Part shown: piece by piece, positions 35,063 through 45,611 of the stretch | How positions within the stretch are numbered: the stretch's first letter is position 1 | How the letters are laid out: every line of letters starts with the position of its first letter | DNA from: Thiothrix sp. | GTDB lineage: Bacteria > Pseudomonadota > Gammaproteobacteria > Thiotrichales > Thiotrichaceae | DNA: 64,000 nucleotides | Assembly (NCBI GenBank): GCA_020442915.1 | Contig: JAGRJD010000001.1 | Coordinates: 62,001 to 126,000, forward strand | Direction: 5' to 3' | Notes under the pieces: model-generated | What the model saw: only the letters and a program-made list of their open reading frames with translations | What the model was told of the DNA's origin: nothing | The model's database searches: none | Position numbers and translations under genes: made by a program

Positions 35063-36073
35063 TCACTGGGGTTCAGAGGCGTTGGCGCGTACCGTGTCCA
35101 TGATGGCCTTGCCCAGTTTCTCCTCAATCTGTGGCCAGACTTCATCCCGTACCCGCTGGATCCAGGCCAGCTTCTGTGCTGCAGTCGGCACGGTGTATGT
35201 CATGCCATCAGCCTGTGCTGCGGCAATCCATTTATCATCTTCCACCTTGGCATCGACAAACTGCTGATCAATCACAAGCTGCGCGGCATTGGCGATAATG
35301 GCGCGATCTTCATCATCCATGCCCTCCCAGGTTTCGCCATTCATCAACAGCGCATAGGATGAAAAGTTATGTGAGGACTGGACAAAATAATCCAGCTGGT
35401 CACCGAAATACTTGTAATCCCAGTAAATAACGTTTGAGCTGTCACCATTGACCACCCCCGTCTGGATGGAGGTGTAAACTTCAGCCCAGTCAATGGGAAC
35501 GGCCTGGAAGCCCATCGCCTGAACCGTTTGCGGCAGCGGGAAAATGGGTTGTGAGCGGACTTTCAGCCCCTGGGCCTCCTCATAACTCAGCGCCTGACGG
35601 CCCTTGGTGGCAATACCGCCGAACCCTTCCGGAAACGGGCCGAAGTAATGCAGGCCCAGGTCGGTATAGACCGGCTCAACCACCTTGCGCAGCCAGCCAT
35701 CCTTGCCATAAGACTTGATCGCATCATCCCAATCCAGCACCAGGTAAGGGATATAATTGACACCGACACGCTCGTCATACGAGGTCTGCGGCCAGGTGAT
35801 CATCATGTGGATGTTGCCCTTGACCAGTTGATCGAACAGTTCCTGCTGCCCTCCCAGCTCGCCCTGATAGAACACATTGACCTTCATGCGGCCATCCGAA
35901 GCCTCCTTGATGCCTGCGGCCCATGCCTGCATGGCTTTTCCCATGGGGGAATCACGGTCTCCCGCCTCTGACGTAAGTACAAACTTATACTTCTGATCAC
36001 TGGCAGTCGCAGGCAGTGCCGATACAACCAACGCAACCCCCATGGCAAAACTCAGAACCCTGGTGAACTTCAT
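35063..36073 (-). CDS. TRAP transporter solute-binding protein (DctP)
   Basis: A 336-residue periplasmic binding protein, first gene of the operon. A signal peptide ends near ATA (about residue 24). DctP-family features are GKAMQAWAAGIKEASDGRMKV near the start, KVRSQPIF with the ligand carboxylate-binding Arg, and the central YTSIQTGVVNGDSSN. The start at 36073 is six bases from AGGAGG; an earlier in-frame ATG directly abuts it. The conserved Arg points to a carboxylate-containing substrate. Confidence 0.92.
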   Translation of the reverse strand: MKFTRVLSFAMGVALVVSALPATASDQKYKFVLTSEAGDRDSPMGKAMQAWAAGIKEASDGRMKVNVFYQGELGGQQELFDQLVKGNIHMMITWPQTSYDERVGVNYIPYLVLDWDDAIKSYGKDGWLRKVVEPVYTDLGLHYFGPFPEGFGGIATKGRQALSYEEAQGLKVRSQPIFPLPQTVQAMGFQAVPIDWAEVYTSIQTGVVNGDSSNVIYWDYKYFGDQLDYFVQSSHNFSSYALLMNGETWEGMDDEDRAIIANAAQLVIDQQFVDAKVEDDKWIAAAQADGMTYTVPTAAQKLAWIQRVRDEVWPQIEEKLGKAIMDTVRANASEPQ

Positions 36074-36079
36074 CTCCAT

Positions 36080-36425
36080 CCTCCTAATAAAAACAAACTA
36101 TTGCTGACCGGGCGGACACGGTACAGCAGGTAGAAGAACAGATTCCGGGCCCGTAATACAAACGAGATTATCGTTACGGCTGCCATAAGAAAAAAATTAT
36201 GTCAATCCGGCTCATGCCTGCCTTCGGCAAAGTGGTTCCGGCATAACGACTCACCCTCCCTCACCACCCTCGGCAACCCCTTGCGAAACGGACCGGAATC
36301 CGACAATCTATTACGCATGAATCCTGCCACTACCCCTCCCTGCATTGATGCCATCCGTGCCGCCTTCCGGCAGGGCCGGGGGATGGCGGATTTCACCGCC
36401 CCCCGCAACCGCTGACGATCACCCC
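36080..36425. other. Divergent intergenic region between TRAP operon and TauE gene
   Basis: No gene seen. It holds nested inverted repeats: AACGA-N5-TCGTT (36161-36175) and CCGTAA/TTACGG (36151-36179), a possible regulator site about 80-110 bases upstream of the DctP start. A 33-codon frame near 36316 has no support. Confidence 0.3.
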
Positions 36426-37160
36426 ATGCCTGTCAATGAACTCCTGCTGATGCTGTTCGCCTTCCTGACCTCCCTGCTCACGGCCGTCATGGGCCTGGGT
36501 GGCGGCCTGATCCTGATCGCCCTCATGCCCGGCCTGCTGCCACCGCTGGCCATCATCCCGGTGCATGCGGCCACCCAGCTGGTTTCCAATGCCAGCCGGG
36601 CCCTGTTTGCCTGGCGTGACATCCACTGGATTGTTGTCACACCGTTCCTGATCGGCTCCATCACCGGCGGCCTGCTGTCCACTCGCATCGCGGCACTGAT
36701 CAACCTGGACTACCTTCCGCTGCTGATCGCCGCTTTCATCCTGTTCAATGTCTGGGGTGGCGGCATCAACTTCCAGACCAACCCCAAAGGGGAATTCTTA
36801 ACCATCGGCTTGATCCAGACCGGCATGGGCATGCTGGCCGGGGCCACCGGCCCGCTGGGACAGTCCACCCTGCTGCGCAAGGGACTGGTGCGTGACGCCA
36901 TGGTAGCCACCTCTGCGGTGTTCATGAGCATTACCCATCTGGTCAAACTGGCCTTTTTCGGCCTGCTGGGCTTCAGTTTCGCCAGCTACTGGCCGGTCAC
37001 GCTGGCCATGATGGGCGCGGTTATCGCCGGCACCTGGACCGGCACCCGCCTGCGTCACCGGGTACCGGATGCACGCTTCAAGGTCGTGGTCAAATGGCTG
37101 CTGACCCTGCTGGCCCTGCGGATCGTGGTACAGGTCCTGCTGGCCCGGCTGGATGGATAA
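36426..37160 (+). CDS. TauE/SafE-family anion exporter
   Basis: A 244-residue membrane protein with about eight predicted helices in two repeats. The family segments GLGGGLILIALMPGLLPP and GMGMLAGATGPLGQSTLLRK are present. TauE/SafE proteins export sulfite, sulfoacetate or related anions; the substrate here is unknown. The start at 36426 begins the first helix; an upstream in-frame ATG at 36345 would add a polar stretch. Confidence 0.88.
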   Translation: MPVNELLLMLFAFLTSLLTAVMGLGGGLILIALMPGLLPPLAIIPVHAATQLVSNASRALFAWRDIHWIVVTPFLIGSITGGLLSTRIAALINLDYLPLLIAAFILFNVWGGGINFQTNPKGEFLTIGLIQTGMGMLAGATGPLGQSTLLRKGLVRDAMVATSAVFMSITHLVKLAFFGLLGFSFASYWPVTLAMMGAVIAGTWTGTRLRHRVPDARFKVVVKWLLTLLALRIVVQVLLARLDG

Positions 37161-37268
37161 ACACACCGGCACGGACCAACACCGGATTCCGCCCTGCCGG
37201 GAGCGTGCTATCATGCGGCCCACCGCACCGGAGTGGTGCGGCCTCCCATGCCTGACCAGGAACAGCAG

Positions 37269-38879
37269 ATGACCCAGAAAAGCAAACCTTCGGCCCTGAG
37301 CCCGTTCAAGCACCGGACGTTCACCATCATGTGGCTGGCAGCGCTGGTTTCCAATATCGGTACCTGGATGCACTCGGTAGGGGCCAGCTGGCTGATGACC
37401 GATCTTTCCCCCTCACCGCTGCTGATTGCACTGGTGCAAAGCGCCGCCATGCTGCCCATGTTCCTGTTCGCCCTGCCGGCGGGGGCACTGGCCGACATTT
37501 TCAACCGCCGCACCCTGCTGCTGCTGACCAACAGCTTCATGCTTGTCGCCGCCATCCTGTTTGCCCTGCTGGTCTGGCGCGGTGAAGCCACGGCCCTGTG
37601 GCTGCTGCTGTTCACCTTCTGTCTCGGTGCCGGTACAGCCTTCATGGCACCGGCCTGGCAGGCGGTCATACCCCGCATGGTCCCGCGGGAAGACCTGCCG
37701 CAGGCCATCGCACTGGGCGGTATCAGCATGAACCTGAGTCGGGCCGTGGGACCGGCAGTGGCCGGCATCCTGATCAGCCTCTACGGGCTGGCTTCTCCTT
37801 TCATCCTCAACGCCCTCTCCTTCATCTTCATCATCCTGGCGCTGGCCTGGTGGAAGTACCAGTCACCGACGCCGAGCCGCACCCTGCCACCGGAGCGTGT
37901 CCTCCCGGCCATGCGCGCCGGTACCCGTTATGCCTGGCACAGCCAGCCGATGAAAAATACCCTCTGGCATGTGCTGGGTTTCATGTTTTTCGCCAATGCC
38001 TTCTGGGGACTGCTGCCACTGATTTCACGCAGCCAGCTTGAGGGCGATGCCACCTTTTTCGGATTCCTGATGGGCGCCATCGGCACCGGCGGAATATTGG
38101 GAGCCTTTCTGCTGCCCACGTTCAAGGAGTACCTGAATGCCAACCGTCTGGTCGCCACCGGTGGCGCCGGAGCCGCACTGGTCATCGGCCTGTTCGCCTT
38201 CACCCGCAGCCCGATAGTGGCGCTGGGAGCCAGCTTCCTGTTCGGCCTGAGCTGGATCCTGGTACTGTCCACCCTCAATGTCTCAGCCCAGCTGGCGTTA
38301 CCGGACTGGGTGCGGGCGCGGGGGCTGGCGGTCTACCTGATGACATTTTCCGGCAGCATGAGCCTGGGTGCCGCCTTCTGGGGCTGGCTCGCCGACGCGG
38401 CCTCGATTCAGACCGCCATGCTGGGGGCGGCCATCGGTGCCCTGCTCTTCATCGCGTTTGCCTACCGCTTCGAGTTGCAGCAGGGCGAACACCTTGATCT
38501 TTCACCCTCCCATTACTGGCCGGAACCGGTCACACACCATGATATCCAGCATGATGCCGGGCCGGTGCTGGTACAGGTCAGCTACCGGATCGAAGAGACC
38601 GATCGCGCCGCCTTTCTGGAGGCCCTGTATGCCCTTCGGGCTTCACGCAAGCGCAATGGCGCCTATCGCTGGGGCATCTACGAAGATACCCGTCAACCGG
38701 GTGTTTATGTCGAATATTACCTGGAAGAAACCTGGGCCGAGCACCTGCGGCATCATGACCGCCTGCCCCATGCCGATACGCCCCTGCAGGAAACGGTACT
38801 CACCTTCCTGACCGATGGCAGGCCGCCACGGGTGCAGAGCTTTCTGGCGGCGCACCGGCCCGACCGGCGACGCAGCTGA
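37269..38879 (+). CDS. MFS transporter of the EntS-like MFS_3 family with C-terminal soluble domain
   Basis: A 536-residue inner-membrane transporter. About 12 helices occupy residues 15-410; the first segment FTIMWLAALVSNIGTWMHSV is typical of the MFS_3 (DUF894) family, whose members include the enterobactin exporter EntS. Residues 430-536 are a soluble tail with a monooxygenase-like (ABM) ferredoxin fold appearance, VQVSYRIEETDRAAFLEAL, which is common in this family. The start follows CCAGGA at 37257. Cargo unknown. Confidence 0.85.
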   Translation: MTQKSKPSALSPFKHRTFTIMWLAALVSNIGTWMHSVGASWLMTDLSPSPLLIALVQSAAMLPMFLFALPAGALADIFNRRTLLLLTNSFMLVAAILFALLVWRGEATALWLLLFTFCLGAGTAFMAPAWQAVIPRMVPREDLPQAIALGGISMNLSRAVGPAVAGILISLYGLASPFILNALSFIFIILALAWWKYQSPTPSRTLPPERVLPAMRAGTRYAWHSQPMKNTLWHVLGFMFFANAFWGLLPLISRSQLEGDATFFGFLMGAIGTGGILGAFLLPTFKEYLNANRLVATGGAGAALVIGLFAFTRSPIVALGASFLFGLSWILVLSTLNVSAQLALPDWVRARGLAVYLMTFSGSMSLGAAFWGWLADAASIQTAMLGAAIGALLFIAFAYRFELQQGEHLDLSPSHYWPEPVTHHDIQHDAGPVLVQVSYRIEETDRAAFLEALYALRASRKRNGAYRWGIYEDTRQPGVYVEYYLEETWAEHLRHHDRLPHADTPLQETVLTFLTDGRPPRVQSFLAAHRPDRRRS

Positions 38880-39005
38880 AGCCTGACAGGAGGTCATGGT
38901 TTCACCCTGCAGAAAGACGGCCAAGAATGCCATTACCAGGGTACAGAAACAATTGCGCAAGCCGGCAATCACACCAGCCGGTAAAATGCCGGTTGCAAGG
39001 CTGGC

Positions 39006-39449
39006 TCAGGGCAGTACCGCCGTCGCCTCAATCTCCACTCTGGCCCGGTCCTCGATCAGCGCCACCACCTGCACCATGGCCATGGCCGGAAAATGGCGGC
39101 CCAGCGTACGCCGGTAAGCCGCTCCCACGGCCTTGAGGCTGGCGAGGTATTCCTGCTTGTCGGTCACGTACCAGGTCAGGCGCACCAGATGCTCCGGCCC
39201 GGCTCCGGCCTCAGCCAGCAGGTCCGCGATGTTGCGCAGTGCCTGCTCCACCTGCCCGACAAAATCATCGGTCTCAAACTCCTGCTGTGCATTCCAGCCG
39301 ATCTGCCCGCCCAGAAACAGCAGGCGGCCTGTGGCCAGCATGCCATTGGCGTAACCGGCTGCCTTTTTCCAGTGCGCCGGATGCAGGCGTTCATGCGGTG
39401 ATGGTGTGCCGTCACTGCCATCCGTATGGTTCGTATTGTCAATGCTCAT
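39006..39449 (-). CDS. RidA-family protein of the anthraniloyl-CoA operon
   Basis: A 147-residue RidA/YjgF homologue with family landmarks ANGMLATGRLLFLGGQIGWN, VEQALRNIADLLAEAGAG and a conserved Arg in ARVEIEATAVLP. It follows kynA by 24 bases and ends the minus-strand operon. RidA enzymes hydrolyse reactive enamines and imines; the ring-reduced products of 2-aminobenzoyl-CoA are enamine-type, so it may speed deamination of a pathway intermediate. This role is inferred from context. Confidence 0.88.
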   Translation of the reverse strand: MSIDNTNHTDGSDGTPSPHERLHPAHWKKAAGYANGMLATGRLLFLGGQIGWNAQQEFETDDFVGQVEQALRNIADLLAEAGAGPEHLVRLTWYVTDKQEYLASLKAVGAAYRRTLGRHFPAMAMVQVVALIEDRARVEIEATAVLP

Positions 39450-39473
39450 GCGCTGCTCCTAATCGCTTCCAGC

Positions 39474-40319
39474 TCACAATTCCGTCCTGACATGCCAGAG
39501 TTCGGGAAACAGCTCCACCGCCAGCATGCGCTTGAGGTAGGACACCCCGCCGGTGCCGCCGGTGCCACGCTTGAAGCCGATGATGCGCTCCACGGTAGTG
39601 ACGTGGTTGAAACGCCAGCGCCGGAAATAATCCTCAAAATCCACCAGTTTTTCTCCCAGCTCGTACAGGGGCCAATACTGCTCCGGGGACTGATAGACCT
39701 GTTTCCATGCGGCCTGTACACCCGGATCAGGAACATAGGACCGGCCCACATCCCGGGCCAGCACCGACGCCGGTATCGCAAGCCCGGCCCGCTGCAGCAA
39801 CTGCAGCGCCACATCATACAGGCTGGGCTGCTGCAACTCCCGTTCCAGCAGTGCGACAACAGCCGCATGATGCAGATGCGGACGCAGCATGGCCGGGTTG
39901 CGGTTGCCGAGCATGAACTCGATCAGGCGGTACTGGTGTGACTGAAAGCCGGAGCTTTGCCCAAGCCGGCTTCTGAAACGGGTGTATTCACTCGGGGTCA
40001 TGGTGCGCAGGACATCCCAGGCACTGTTGAGCTGCTCAAAAATCCGTGCCACCCGCACCAGCATCTTGAAAGCCGGCTGCAGGCACCCGGCCTGCAGGGA
40101 GGTCCGCGCAGCAGCCAGTTCGTGCAGTGCCAGCCGCATCCACAACTCCGAGGTCTGATGCTGGATGATGAACAGCATCTCGTCATGCGCATCACTCAGG
40201 GGACGCTGGGCCTGCAGCAGGGTTTCGAGCTGCAGGTAATCCCCGTAGGCCATGCGCCCGTCAAACTGCATCTGCGCACCGTCCTGCGCCGGGTCATAAG
40301 GCGGATCGGATTCACTCAT
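39474..40319 (-). CDS. kynA: Tryptophan 2,3-dioxygenase
   Basis: Heme enzyme opening the indole ring of L-tryptophan to N-formylkynurenine. The 281-residue protein has the canonical [19 protein letters not shown] with conserved His and Glu, [16 protein letters not shown] and the C-terminal [15 protein letters not shown], in agreement with bacterial TDO. The ATG at 40319 overlaps the stop of the upstream ligase-kynureninase gene by four bases (ATGA); a longer in-frame start would lie deeper in that gene. Confidence 0.96.
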   Translation of the reverse strand: MSESDPPYDPAQDGAQMQFDGRMAYGDYLQLETLLQAQRPLSDAHDEMLFIIQHQTSELWMRLALHELAAARTSLQAGCLQPAFKMLVRVARIFEQLNSAWDVLRTMTPSEYTRFRSRLGQSSGFQSHQYRLIEFMLGNRNPAMLRPHLHHAAVVALLERELQQPSLYDVALQLLQRAGLAIPASVLARDVGRSYVPDPGVQAAWKQVYQSPEQYWPLYELGEKLVDFEDYFRRWRFNHVTTVERIIGFKRGTGGTGGVSYLKRMLAVELFPELWHVRTEL

Positions 40320-43126
40320 GTCACTGCTGCCTTGTCCTGGTATTCGGGACGGGTCCACAAACGCTGTTCGATCACTTCCGCCAGCACCGCCACCGCCCTG
40401 AGCACCTCCTGCTCACCAAGATAGAGCGGGGTGAAACCGAAGCGCATGATGTCCGGCGCACGAAAATCCCCGATCACGCCACGCGCAATCAGGGCCTGCA
40501 TGACGGCATAACCGTGCTCGCAGCGGAACGCTACCTGGGAGCCACGCTCGTCGGCATTGCGCGGGCTGGCCAGCGTCAGGACCGGACAGCGTGCTTCCAC
40601 CTCACGGATGAACAGCTCACACAGCCCGATCGAACGGGCACGGACATCCGCCATGCTCACCCCGTCCCAGGCATCCAGCGCCGCCTCCAGCACAGCCAGT
40701 GCCAGTACCGGCGGCGTGCCGACCCGCATGCGCTCAATGCCTTCACCCGCACGGTAATCGAGGTCAAAGGCAAACGGGGCTGCATGCCCCATCCAGCCCG
40801 ACAGGACCGGACGTGCCTGCGTCGCATGCCGGGGCGCGACATAGATGAAGGCCGGTGCACCCGGTCCTCCATTCAGGTATTTGTAGGTACAGCCCACGGC
40901 AAAATCCGCCCCGGCAGCCGTCAGGTCCACCGGTACCGCTCCCGCCGAATGGGCCAGATCCCAGAGGGTCAGCACACCCTGCGCATGGGCCTTCGCCGTC
41001 AGGGCCTCCATGGCATGCAGGCGCCCGCTGCGGTAATCCACATGGGTCAGCATCAGCACTGCCACCGTGTCATCAATGGCGGCTTCCACGGCTTCCGGTG
41101 CCACCACGCGCAGCTCCAGTCCCTGCCCCAGGGCCTCAATCAGCCCCTGTGCCATGTAAAGATCGGTGGGGAAATTGCCGCTGTCCGAGAGAATCACCCG
41201 GCGGGCGGGATTCAGTGCCAGCGCTGCCGCCAGCGCCTGATAGACCTTGATCGACAGGGTATCACCCATCACCACCGACCCCGCCGGTGCGCCCAGCAGG
41301 GCGGCAATACGATCACCGACCCGGCGCGGCTGCACATACCAGCCGGCGGTATTCCAGCCCCGGATCAGCTCGTCCCCCCATTCCTGCTGCATAACCTGTT
41401 GCAGGCGCTCCGCTGCTGCCAGCGGCAGGGGACCGAGGGAATTGCCATCCAGATAGATCACGCCTTCCGGAATGTGGAAACGGGAACGGGTCAGCACGAA
41501 GTCGGTGCCTGGGTGGCGGCGCAGCCGGAAACGCTGGATCTTGCCGGTTGCAGTCCTGGGCAGGGCATCGGTGAACAGCACCGAGCGCGGGTACTTGTAG
41601 GGTGCGATGGTCTGCTTGACATGGTTCTGCAACACCTTGATGGTATCGGCATTGCGCGCAATGCCGGCCTCCAGCACCACATGCGCCTGCACAATATGGC
41701 CACGATCAGGGTCAGGCGCTCCCACCACGGCACACTCCACCACCCAGGCATGGGCCAGCAGTGCCGCCTCCACTTCCGGCCCGGCAATGTTGTAACCGGA
41801 GGAAATGATCATGTCATCACTGCGGGCGGCAAAATGGAAATAACCCTGCTCATCCTGCACAAACGTATCACCGGTCAGGTTCCAGCCGTCACGCACGTAA
41901 TGGCACTGGCGTTCATCCGCCAGATAACGGCAGCCGGTCGGCCCGCGCACTGCCAGCTGTCCCGGCTCGCCCCGTGGCAGCTCCTGCATGTTTTCATCCA
42001 CGATCCGGGCCTCATAACCGCTGACCGGCCTGCCGGTGCAACCGGATCGGGCATCCGCAAAGCGGTTGGTGATGAAGATGTGCAGCATCTCGGTGGAACC
42101 GATCCCGTCCAGCATCGGCTTGCCGGTCTTCTGCTGCCATTCCTCGAACACCGGCCCCGGCAGGGTTTCCCCCGCCGATACCGCACAGCGCAGTGAGCTC
42201 AGGTCCGCACCGGCATCCATGGCCCGCAGCATGAAACGGTAGGCCGTGGGCGAAGTGAAACAGATACTGGCGCGGTGTGCCTCGATGATCCCGATCAGGT
42301 TGGCAGGGGAGGCATCCTCCAGCAGGATGGCCGCCGCCCCGAAACGCAGCGGGAACACCGCCAGCCCCCCCAGTCCGAAGGTGAAAGCCAGTGGCGGAGA
42401 GCCGACAAACACGTCCTCCGGCGTCACGCCCAGCACTTCCCTGGCATACCCGTCCGCCACGATCAGCAGGTCGCGGTGAAAATGCATGGTGGCCTTGGCT
42501 TCACCGGTCGTACCGGAAGTAAAGCCCAGCAGGGCCACATCATCTCGCCCGGTCTGCACCGCCTTGAAACCGACCGGCCGGGACAGGGCCGCCCGGTCCA
42601 GTTCGGCATCGTGATTGGCCGTGCCGTCAAAACCGATCACGGTCCGCAGGTACTGACTCGACTTGGCGCACTCGGTGATCTCATCCATCAGGCGCGTATC
42701 GCACAGCGCCAGCCGGATCTGTGCCTTGTCCACAATCCTGGCAAGCTCGCCGGCACGCAGCAGGGGCATGGTATTGACCACCACGGCACCGGCTTTGGTC
42801 GCCGCCAGCCAGCAGGCCACCAGTGCCGGATTGTTGGCCGAGCGGATCAGGACACGTTCACCGGGACGGAGGCCGTGATCCTCCACCAGCACGTGTGCCA
42901 GCCGGCTGGTCCAGTCGCTCAGCTCCTTGTAGGTGCGCTGGCGGCCATTGCCGATCAGGGCGACATGATCACCGAAGCCCTTCTCCACCATGTGGTCGGT
43001 CAGCTCCACTGCCACGTTCAGGTGGTCCGGATACGGGAACCCCTCCAGCAGGATATCCGGCCACAACGCCCGTGGTGGCAGGTTATCGCGGGTAAAGGTA
43101 TCTTCATGGGCACTGGGACCTAACAT
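40316..43126 (-). CDS. Fused 2-aminobenzoate-CoA ligase and kynureninase
   Basis: One 936-residue frame with two complete enzyme modules. Residues 1-537 are an ANL-family acyl-CoA synthetase of the benzoate/2-aminobenzoate-CoA ligase group: P-loop [10 protein letters not shown] at 203-212, [17 protein letters not shown], and catalytic Lys529 in [10 protein letters not shown]. Residues 538-936 are kynureninase: [14 protein letters not shown], and PLP Lys749 in [12 protein letters not shown]. Only about 13 residues separate the ligase end from the kynureninase core. Together they would convert kynurenine to anthranilate plus alanine, then to anthraniloyl-CoA. A GTG in the junction (FVL) could permit internal initiation. 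Confidence 0.93.
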   Translation of the reverse strand: MLGPSAHEDTFTRDNLPPRALWPDILLEGFPYPDHLNVAVELTDHMVEKGFGDHVALIGNGRQRTYKELSDWTSRLAHVLVEDHGLRPGERVLIRSANNPALVACWLAATKAGAVVVNTMPLLRAGELARIVDKAQIRLALCDTRLMDEITECAKSSQYLRTVIGFDGTANHDAELDRAALSRPVGFKAVQTGRDDVALLGFTSGTTGEAKATMHFHRDLLIVADGYAREVLGVTPEDVFVGSPPLAFTFGLGGLAVFPLRFGAAAILLEDASPANLIGIIEAHRASICFTSPTAYRFMLRAMDAGADLSSLRCAVSAGETLPGPVFEEWQQKTGKPMLDGIGSTEMLHIFITNRFADARSGCTGRPVSGYEARIVDENMQELPRGEPGQLAVRGPTGCRYLADERQCHYVRDGWNLTGDTFVQDEQGYFHFAARSDDMIISSGYNIAGPEVEAALLAHAWVVECAVVGAPDPDRGHIVQAHVVLEAGIARNADTIKVLQNHVKQTIAPYKYPRSVLFTDALPRTATGKIQRFRLRRHPGTDFVLTRSRFHIPEGVIYLDGNSLGPLPLAAAERLQQVMQQEWGDELIRGWNTAGWYVQPRRVGDRIAALLGAPAGSVVMGDTLSIKVYQALAAALALNPARRVILSDSGNFPTDLYMAQGLIEALGQGLELRVVAPEAVEAAIDDTVAVLMLTHVDYRSGRLHAMEALTAKAHAQGVLTLWDLAHSAGAVPVDLTAAGADFAVGCTYKYLNGGPGAPAFIYVAPRHATQARPVLSGWMGHAAPFAFDLDYRAGEGIERMRVGTPPVLALAVLEAALDAWDGVSMADVRARSIGLCELFIREVEARCPVLTLASPRNADERGSQVAFRCEHGYAVMQALIARGVIGDFRAPDIMRFGFTPLYLGEQEVLRAVAVLAEVIEQRLWTRPEYQDKAAVT

Positions 43127-43177
43127 GGTTTCACTCCTCTGAATTTGCGGATCACGGCCTGTACGGGACTCAGGCTT

Positions 43178-44326
43178 TCAGGCAGCCAGCACCTGGCGGG
43201 CGATCACCAGCTTCTGTACATCACTGGCCCCCTCGTAAATGCGCAGGGCACGGATTTCCCGGTACAGGCTTTCCACCACACTGCCCTGACGCACCCCGTC
43301 CCCCCCGTGCAGCTGCACGGCGGCATCAATCACGCGCTGGGCACTTTCGGTCGCATACAGCTTGGCCATGGCCGCCTCACGGCTGACACGGGCGGCCCCC
43401 TGATCCTTGGTCCAGGCGGCACGGTAGACCAGCAGGGCGGCAGCATCAACATCCAGCGCCATGTCGGCCAGATGGCCCTGCACCAGCTGCAGCGCCTGCA
43501 ACGGTGCACCAAACAGGTGCCGGGTCCGGCAGCGGCTGACACTTTCATCCAGGGCCCGGCGTGCGAAACCGAGTGCCGCCGCCCCCACCGTGGCGCGGAA
43601 CACGTCCAGTACGCTCATGGCGATTCTGAAGCCCTCACCCGGCCTGCCGATCAGGGCCCCGGCGGGCAGGCGTATGTCATTGAAACGCAGATGTGCCAGC
43701 GGGTGCGGGGCCATGGTGTCAAGCCGTGCCACAAGCTCCAGCCCCGGCGCATCCCCCGGCAGCAGGAAGGCCGACAGCCCCTTCGCCCCCGGTGCCGCAT
43801 CCTCCGGCTCGGTACGTGCAAACACCACATACACGCCGGCAATGCCGCCATTGGAAATCCAGGTCTTTTCACCCTGCAGCAGCCAGCCGTCACCCTCACG
43901 CCGGGCCTGCGTGCTGATGGCCGCCACGTCCGAACCGGAAGCGGGTTCCGTGAGGGCAAAAGCCGCCAGGGTACGACCATGACGGGTCTGCTCCAGCCAC
44001 GCCTGCTGCATCGGGGTGCCGAACAGGCTCACAGCCCCCATGCCCAGCCCCTGCATGGCAAAGGCAAAATCAGCCAGCCCGTCATGGCGTGCCAGAATTT
44101 CGCGCGTCAGGCACAGGCCACGCACATCCAGCCGCTCTCCGGCCCCGGCAGCACTGTGCAAAAGCAGGCCGCGCTCACCGAGATCACGCACCAGCTCGCG
44201 GCAGGCGGCATCCACATCCTGATGCGATACCGGCAGGTTGGCACTGGCCCACTGCTCCAGCTCGGCAGCCAGCTCGCGGTGGCGAGGCTCGAAAAACGGC
44301 CAGTCCAGAAAGCTCCGGTCTGTCAT
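43178..44326 (-). CDS. Acyl-CoA dehydrogenase of the anthraniloyl-CoA pathway
   Basis: A 382-residue FAD enzyme. Landmarks are [34 protein letters not shown] and the C-terminal [17 protein letters not shown]. It probably oxidises or otherwise processes an alicyclic CoA intermediate after ring reduction of 2-aminobenzoyl-CoA. The start overlaps the enoyl-CoA hydratase stop by one base (TGATG), and the fused ligase-kynureninase follows after 51 bases. Confidence 0.9.
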   Translation of the reverse strand: MTDRSFLDWPFFEPRHRELAAELEQWASANLPVSHQDVDAACRELVRDLGERGLLLHSAAGAGERLDVRGLCLTREILARHDGLADFAFAMQGLGMGAVSLFGTPMQQAWLEQTRHGRTLAAFALTEPASGSDVAAISTQARREGDGWLLQGEKTWISNGGIAGVYVVFARTEPEDAAPGAKGLSAFLLPGDAPGLELVARLDTMAPHPLAHLRFNDIRLPAGALIGRPGEGFRIAMSVLDVFRATVGAAALGFARRALDESVSRCRTRHLFGAPLQALQLVQGHLADMALDVDAAALLVYRAAWTKDQGAARVSREAAMAKLYATESAQRVIDAAVQLHGGDGVRQGSVVESLYREIRALRIYEGASDVQKLVIARQVLAA

Positions 44327-45144
44327 CAGTCACCTCCGAATACGGGTTTACGCTTGTCGACAAAAGCATGGTAAGCACGCTCGAAATCCCGGGTCTGCAT
44401 GCAGATCGCCTGCGCCTGGGCCTCGGCCTCGATGGCTTGCTCCGGGGACATGTTCCATTCGTGCATGAGCTGGGTCTTGGTGATGCCATGGGCAAAAACG
44501 GGGCCGGCGGCAATCTGCTGTGCCAGTGCCAGCGCCCGCTCCTCCAGCACATCGGCGGCATGCAGGGCATTGAAAAAGCCCCAGTCCAGCCCCTCCTGTG
44601 CCTGCATCATGCGTCCGGTGTACAGCAGCTCGGCAGCCCGGCCCTGCCCGATGATGCGCGGCAGCATGGCACAGGCCCCCATGTCACAGCCTGCCAGCCC
44701 GACACGGGTGAACAGAAAGCCGGTTTTCGCCTCCGGCGTCCCCAGGCGCAGGTCGGAAGCCATGGCAATGATGGCTCCGGCCCCGACACAGATGCCCTCC
44801 ACCGCCGCGATCACCGGTTTGCCGCAGCCCAGCATGGCCTTGACCAGATCACCGGTCATGCGCGTGAAGGCCAGCAGGTCCTTCATGTCCATCCGTACCA
44901 ACGGGCCGATGATGTCGTGCACATCGCCACCGGAACAGAAATTGCCGCCATTGGAGGCAAACACCACAGCCTGCACATCGCCGGCCTGACTCAGGGCCCG
45001 GAACGTATCGCGCAGCTCGGCATAGCTCTCGAAGGTAAGCGGATTCTTGCGCTCCGGACGCGCAAGGCGCATCACCGCCACCGTGCCCTGCATCTCCCAG
45101 TGGAAATGCTGCGGTTTCAGTCCGGCCATCGGTATCAGGCTCAT
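44326..45144 (-). CDS. Enoyl-CoA hydratase/isomerase family protein
   Basis: A 272-residue crotonase-fold enzyme with the first oxyanion-hole segment [15 protein letters not shown] and the second near [18 protein letters not shown]. It would hydrate or open a CoA-bound ring intermediate in the lower pathway. Start at 45144 overlaps the MarR stop by four bases (ATGA); an earlier in-frame ATG lies inside marR. Confidence 0.9.
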   Translation of the reverse strand: MSLIPMAGLKPQHFHWEMQGTVAVMRLARPERKNPLTFESYAELRDTFRALSQAGDVQAVVFASNGGNFCSGGDVHDIIGPLVRMDMKDLLAFTRMTGDLVKAMLGCGKPVIAAVEGICVGAGAIIAMASDLRLGTPEAKTGFLFTRVGLAGCDMGACAMLPRIIGQGRAAELLYTGRMMQAQEGLDWGFFNALHAADVLEERALALAQQIAAGPVFAHGITKTQLMHEWNMSPEQAIEAEAQAQAICMQTRDFERAYHAFVDKRKPVFGGD

Positions 45145-45611
45145 GACAGCGCTCCCATGGGGGCATCCGGATGCTCGCAACGCTGCAGCAGCCGGTTGAG
45201 TTCAACAATCGTCTCCGCATCCAGACCGGCAAACAGTGCATTGACATGCTGTTCATGACCGGCAGCCATGGCGGCAAACTGATCAAGTCCAGCCACCGTG
45301 AGCGAGACCCGCAGGCTGCGGCGATCATGCTCGTGCGGCTCACGCCGCGCCAGCCCGTCCTTCACCAGCCGGTCCACCACCGTGGTGATATTGCCGTTCG
45401 ATACCAGCAGATGGCGCGAAAGCTCGGTCATGGTCTGGGGCTCCGGACTGCGGTACAGGGCTGCCATCACATCAAAACGCGGCAGGGTGGTCTGGTGTGC
45501 CACACGCAGGAATTCACGCAGATCAGCCTCAATGCTGCGCGTGGTGCGCAGCAGGTGCAGCCACAGGCGCAGGCGCTGCTTGGACAGTGCATCGGATGCG
45601 GTTGGACTCAT
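45141..45611 (-). CDS. MarR-family regulator of the anthraniloyl-CoA operon
   Basis: A 156-residue winged-helix regulator: [43 protein letters not shown] and the wing [15 protein letters not shown]. The start at 45611 overlaps the SDR stop by four bases (ATGA). Being embedded in the operon it probably autoregulates it by binding the palindrome at 48759-48789, released by an aromatic CoA ester or similar ligand. Known benzoyl-type catabolic MarR proteins respond to CoA thioesters; the ligand here is inferred. Confidence 0.9.
   Translation of the reverse strand: MSPTASDALSKQRLRLWLHLLRTTRSIEADLREFLRVAHQTTLPRFDVMAALYRSPEPQTMTELSRHLLVSNGNITTVVDRLVKDGLARREPHEHDRRSLRVSLTVAGLDQFAAMAAGHEQHVNALFAGLDAETIVELNRLLQRCEHPDAPMGALS

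Noticed and set aside
43178-45144. Possibility that the ACAD and hydratase genes belong to fatty-acid oxidation
   Set aside because: Their one- and four-base overlaps with the MarR, and linkage to ACMR, ligase-kynureninase and kynA, make a role in the anthraniloyl-CoA route more likely.
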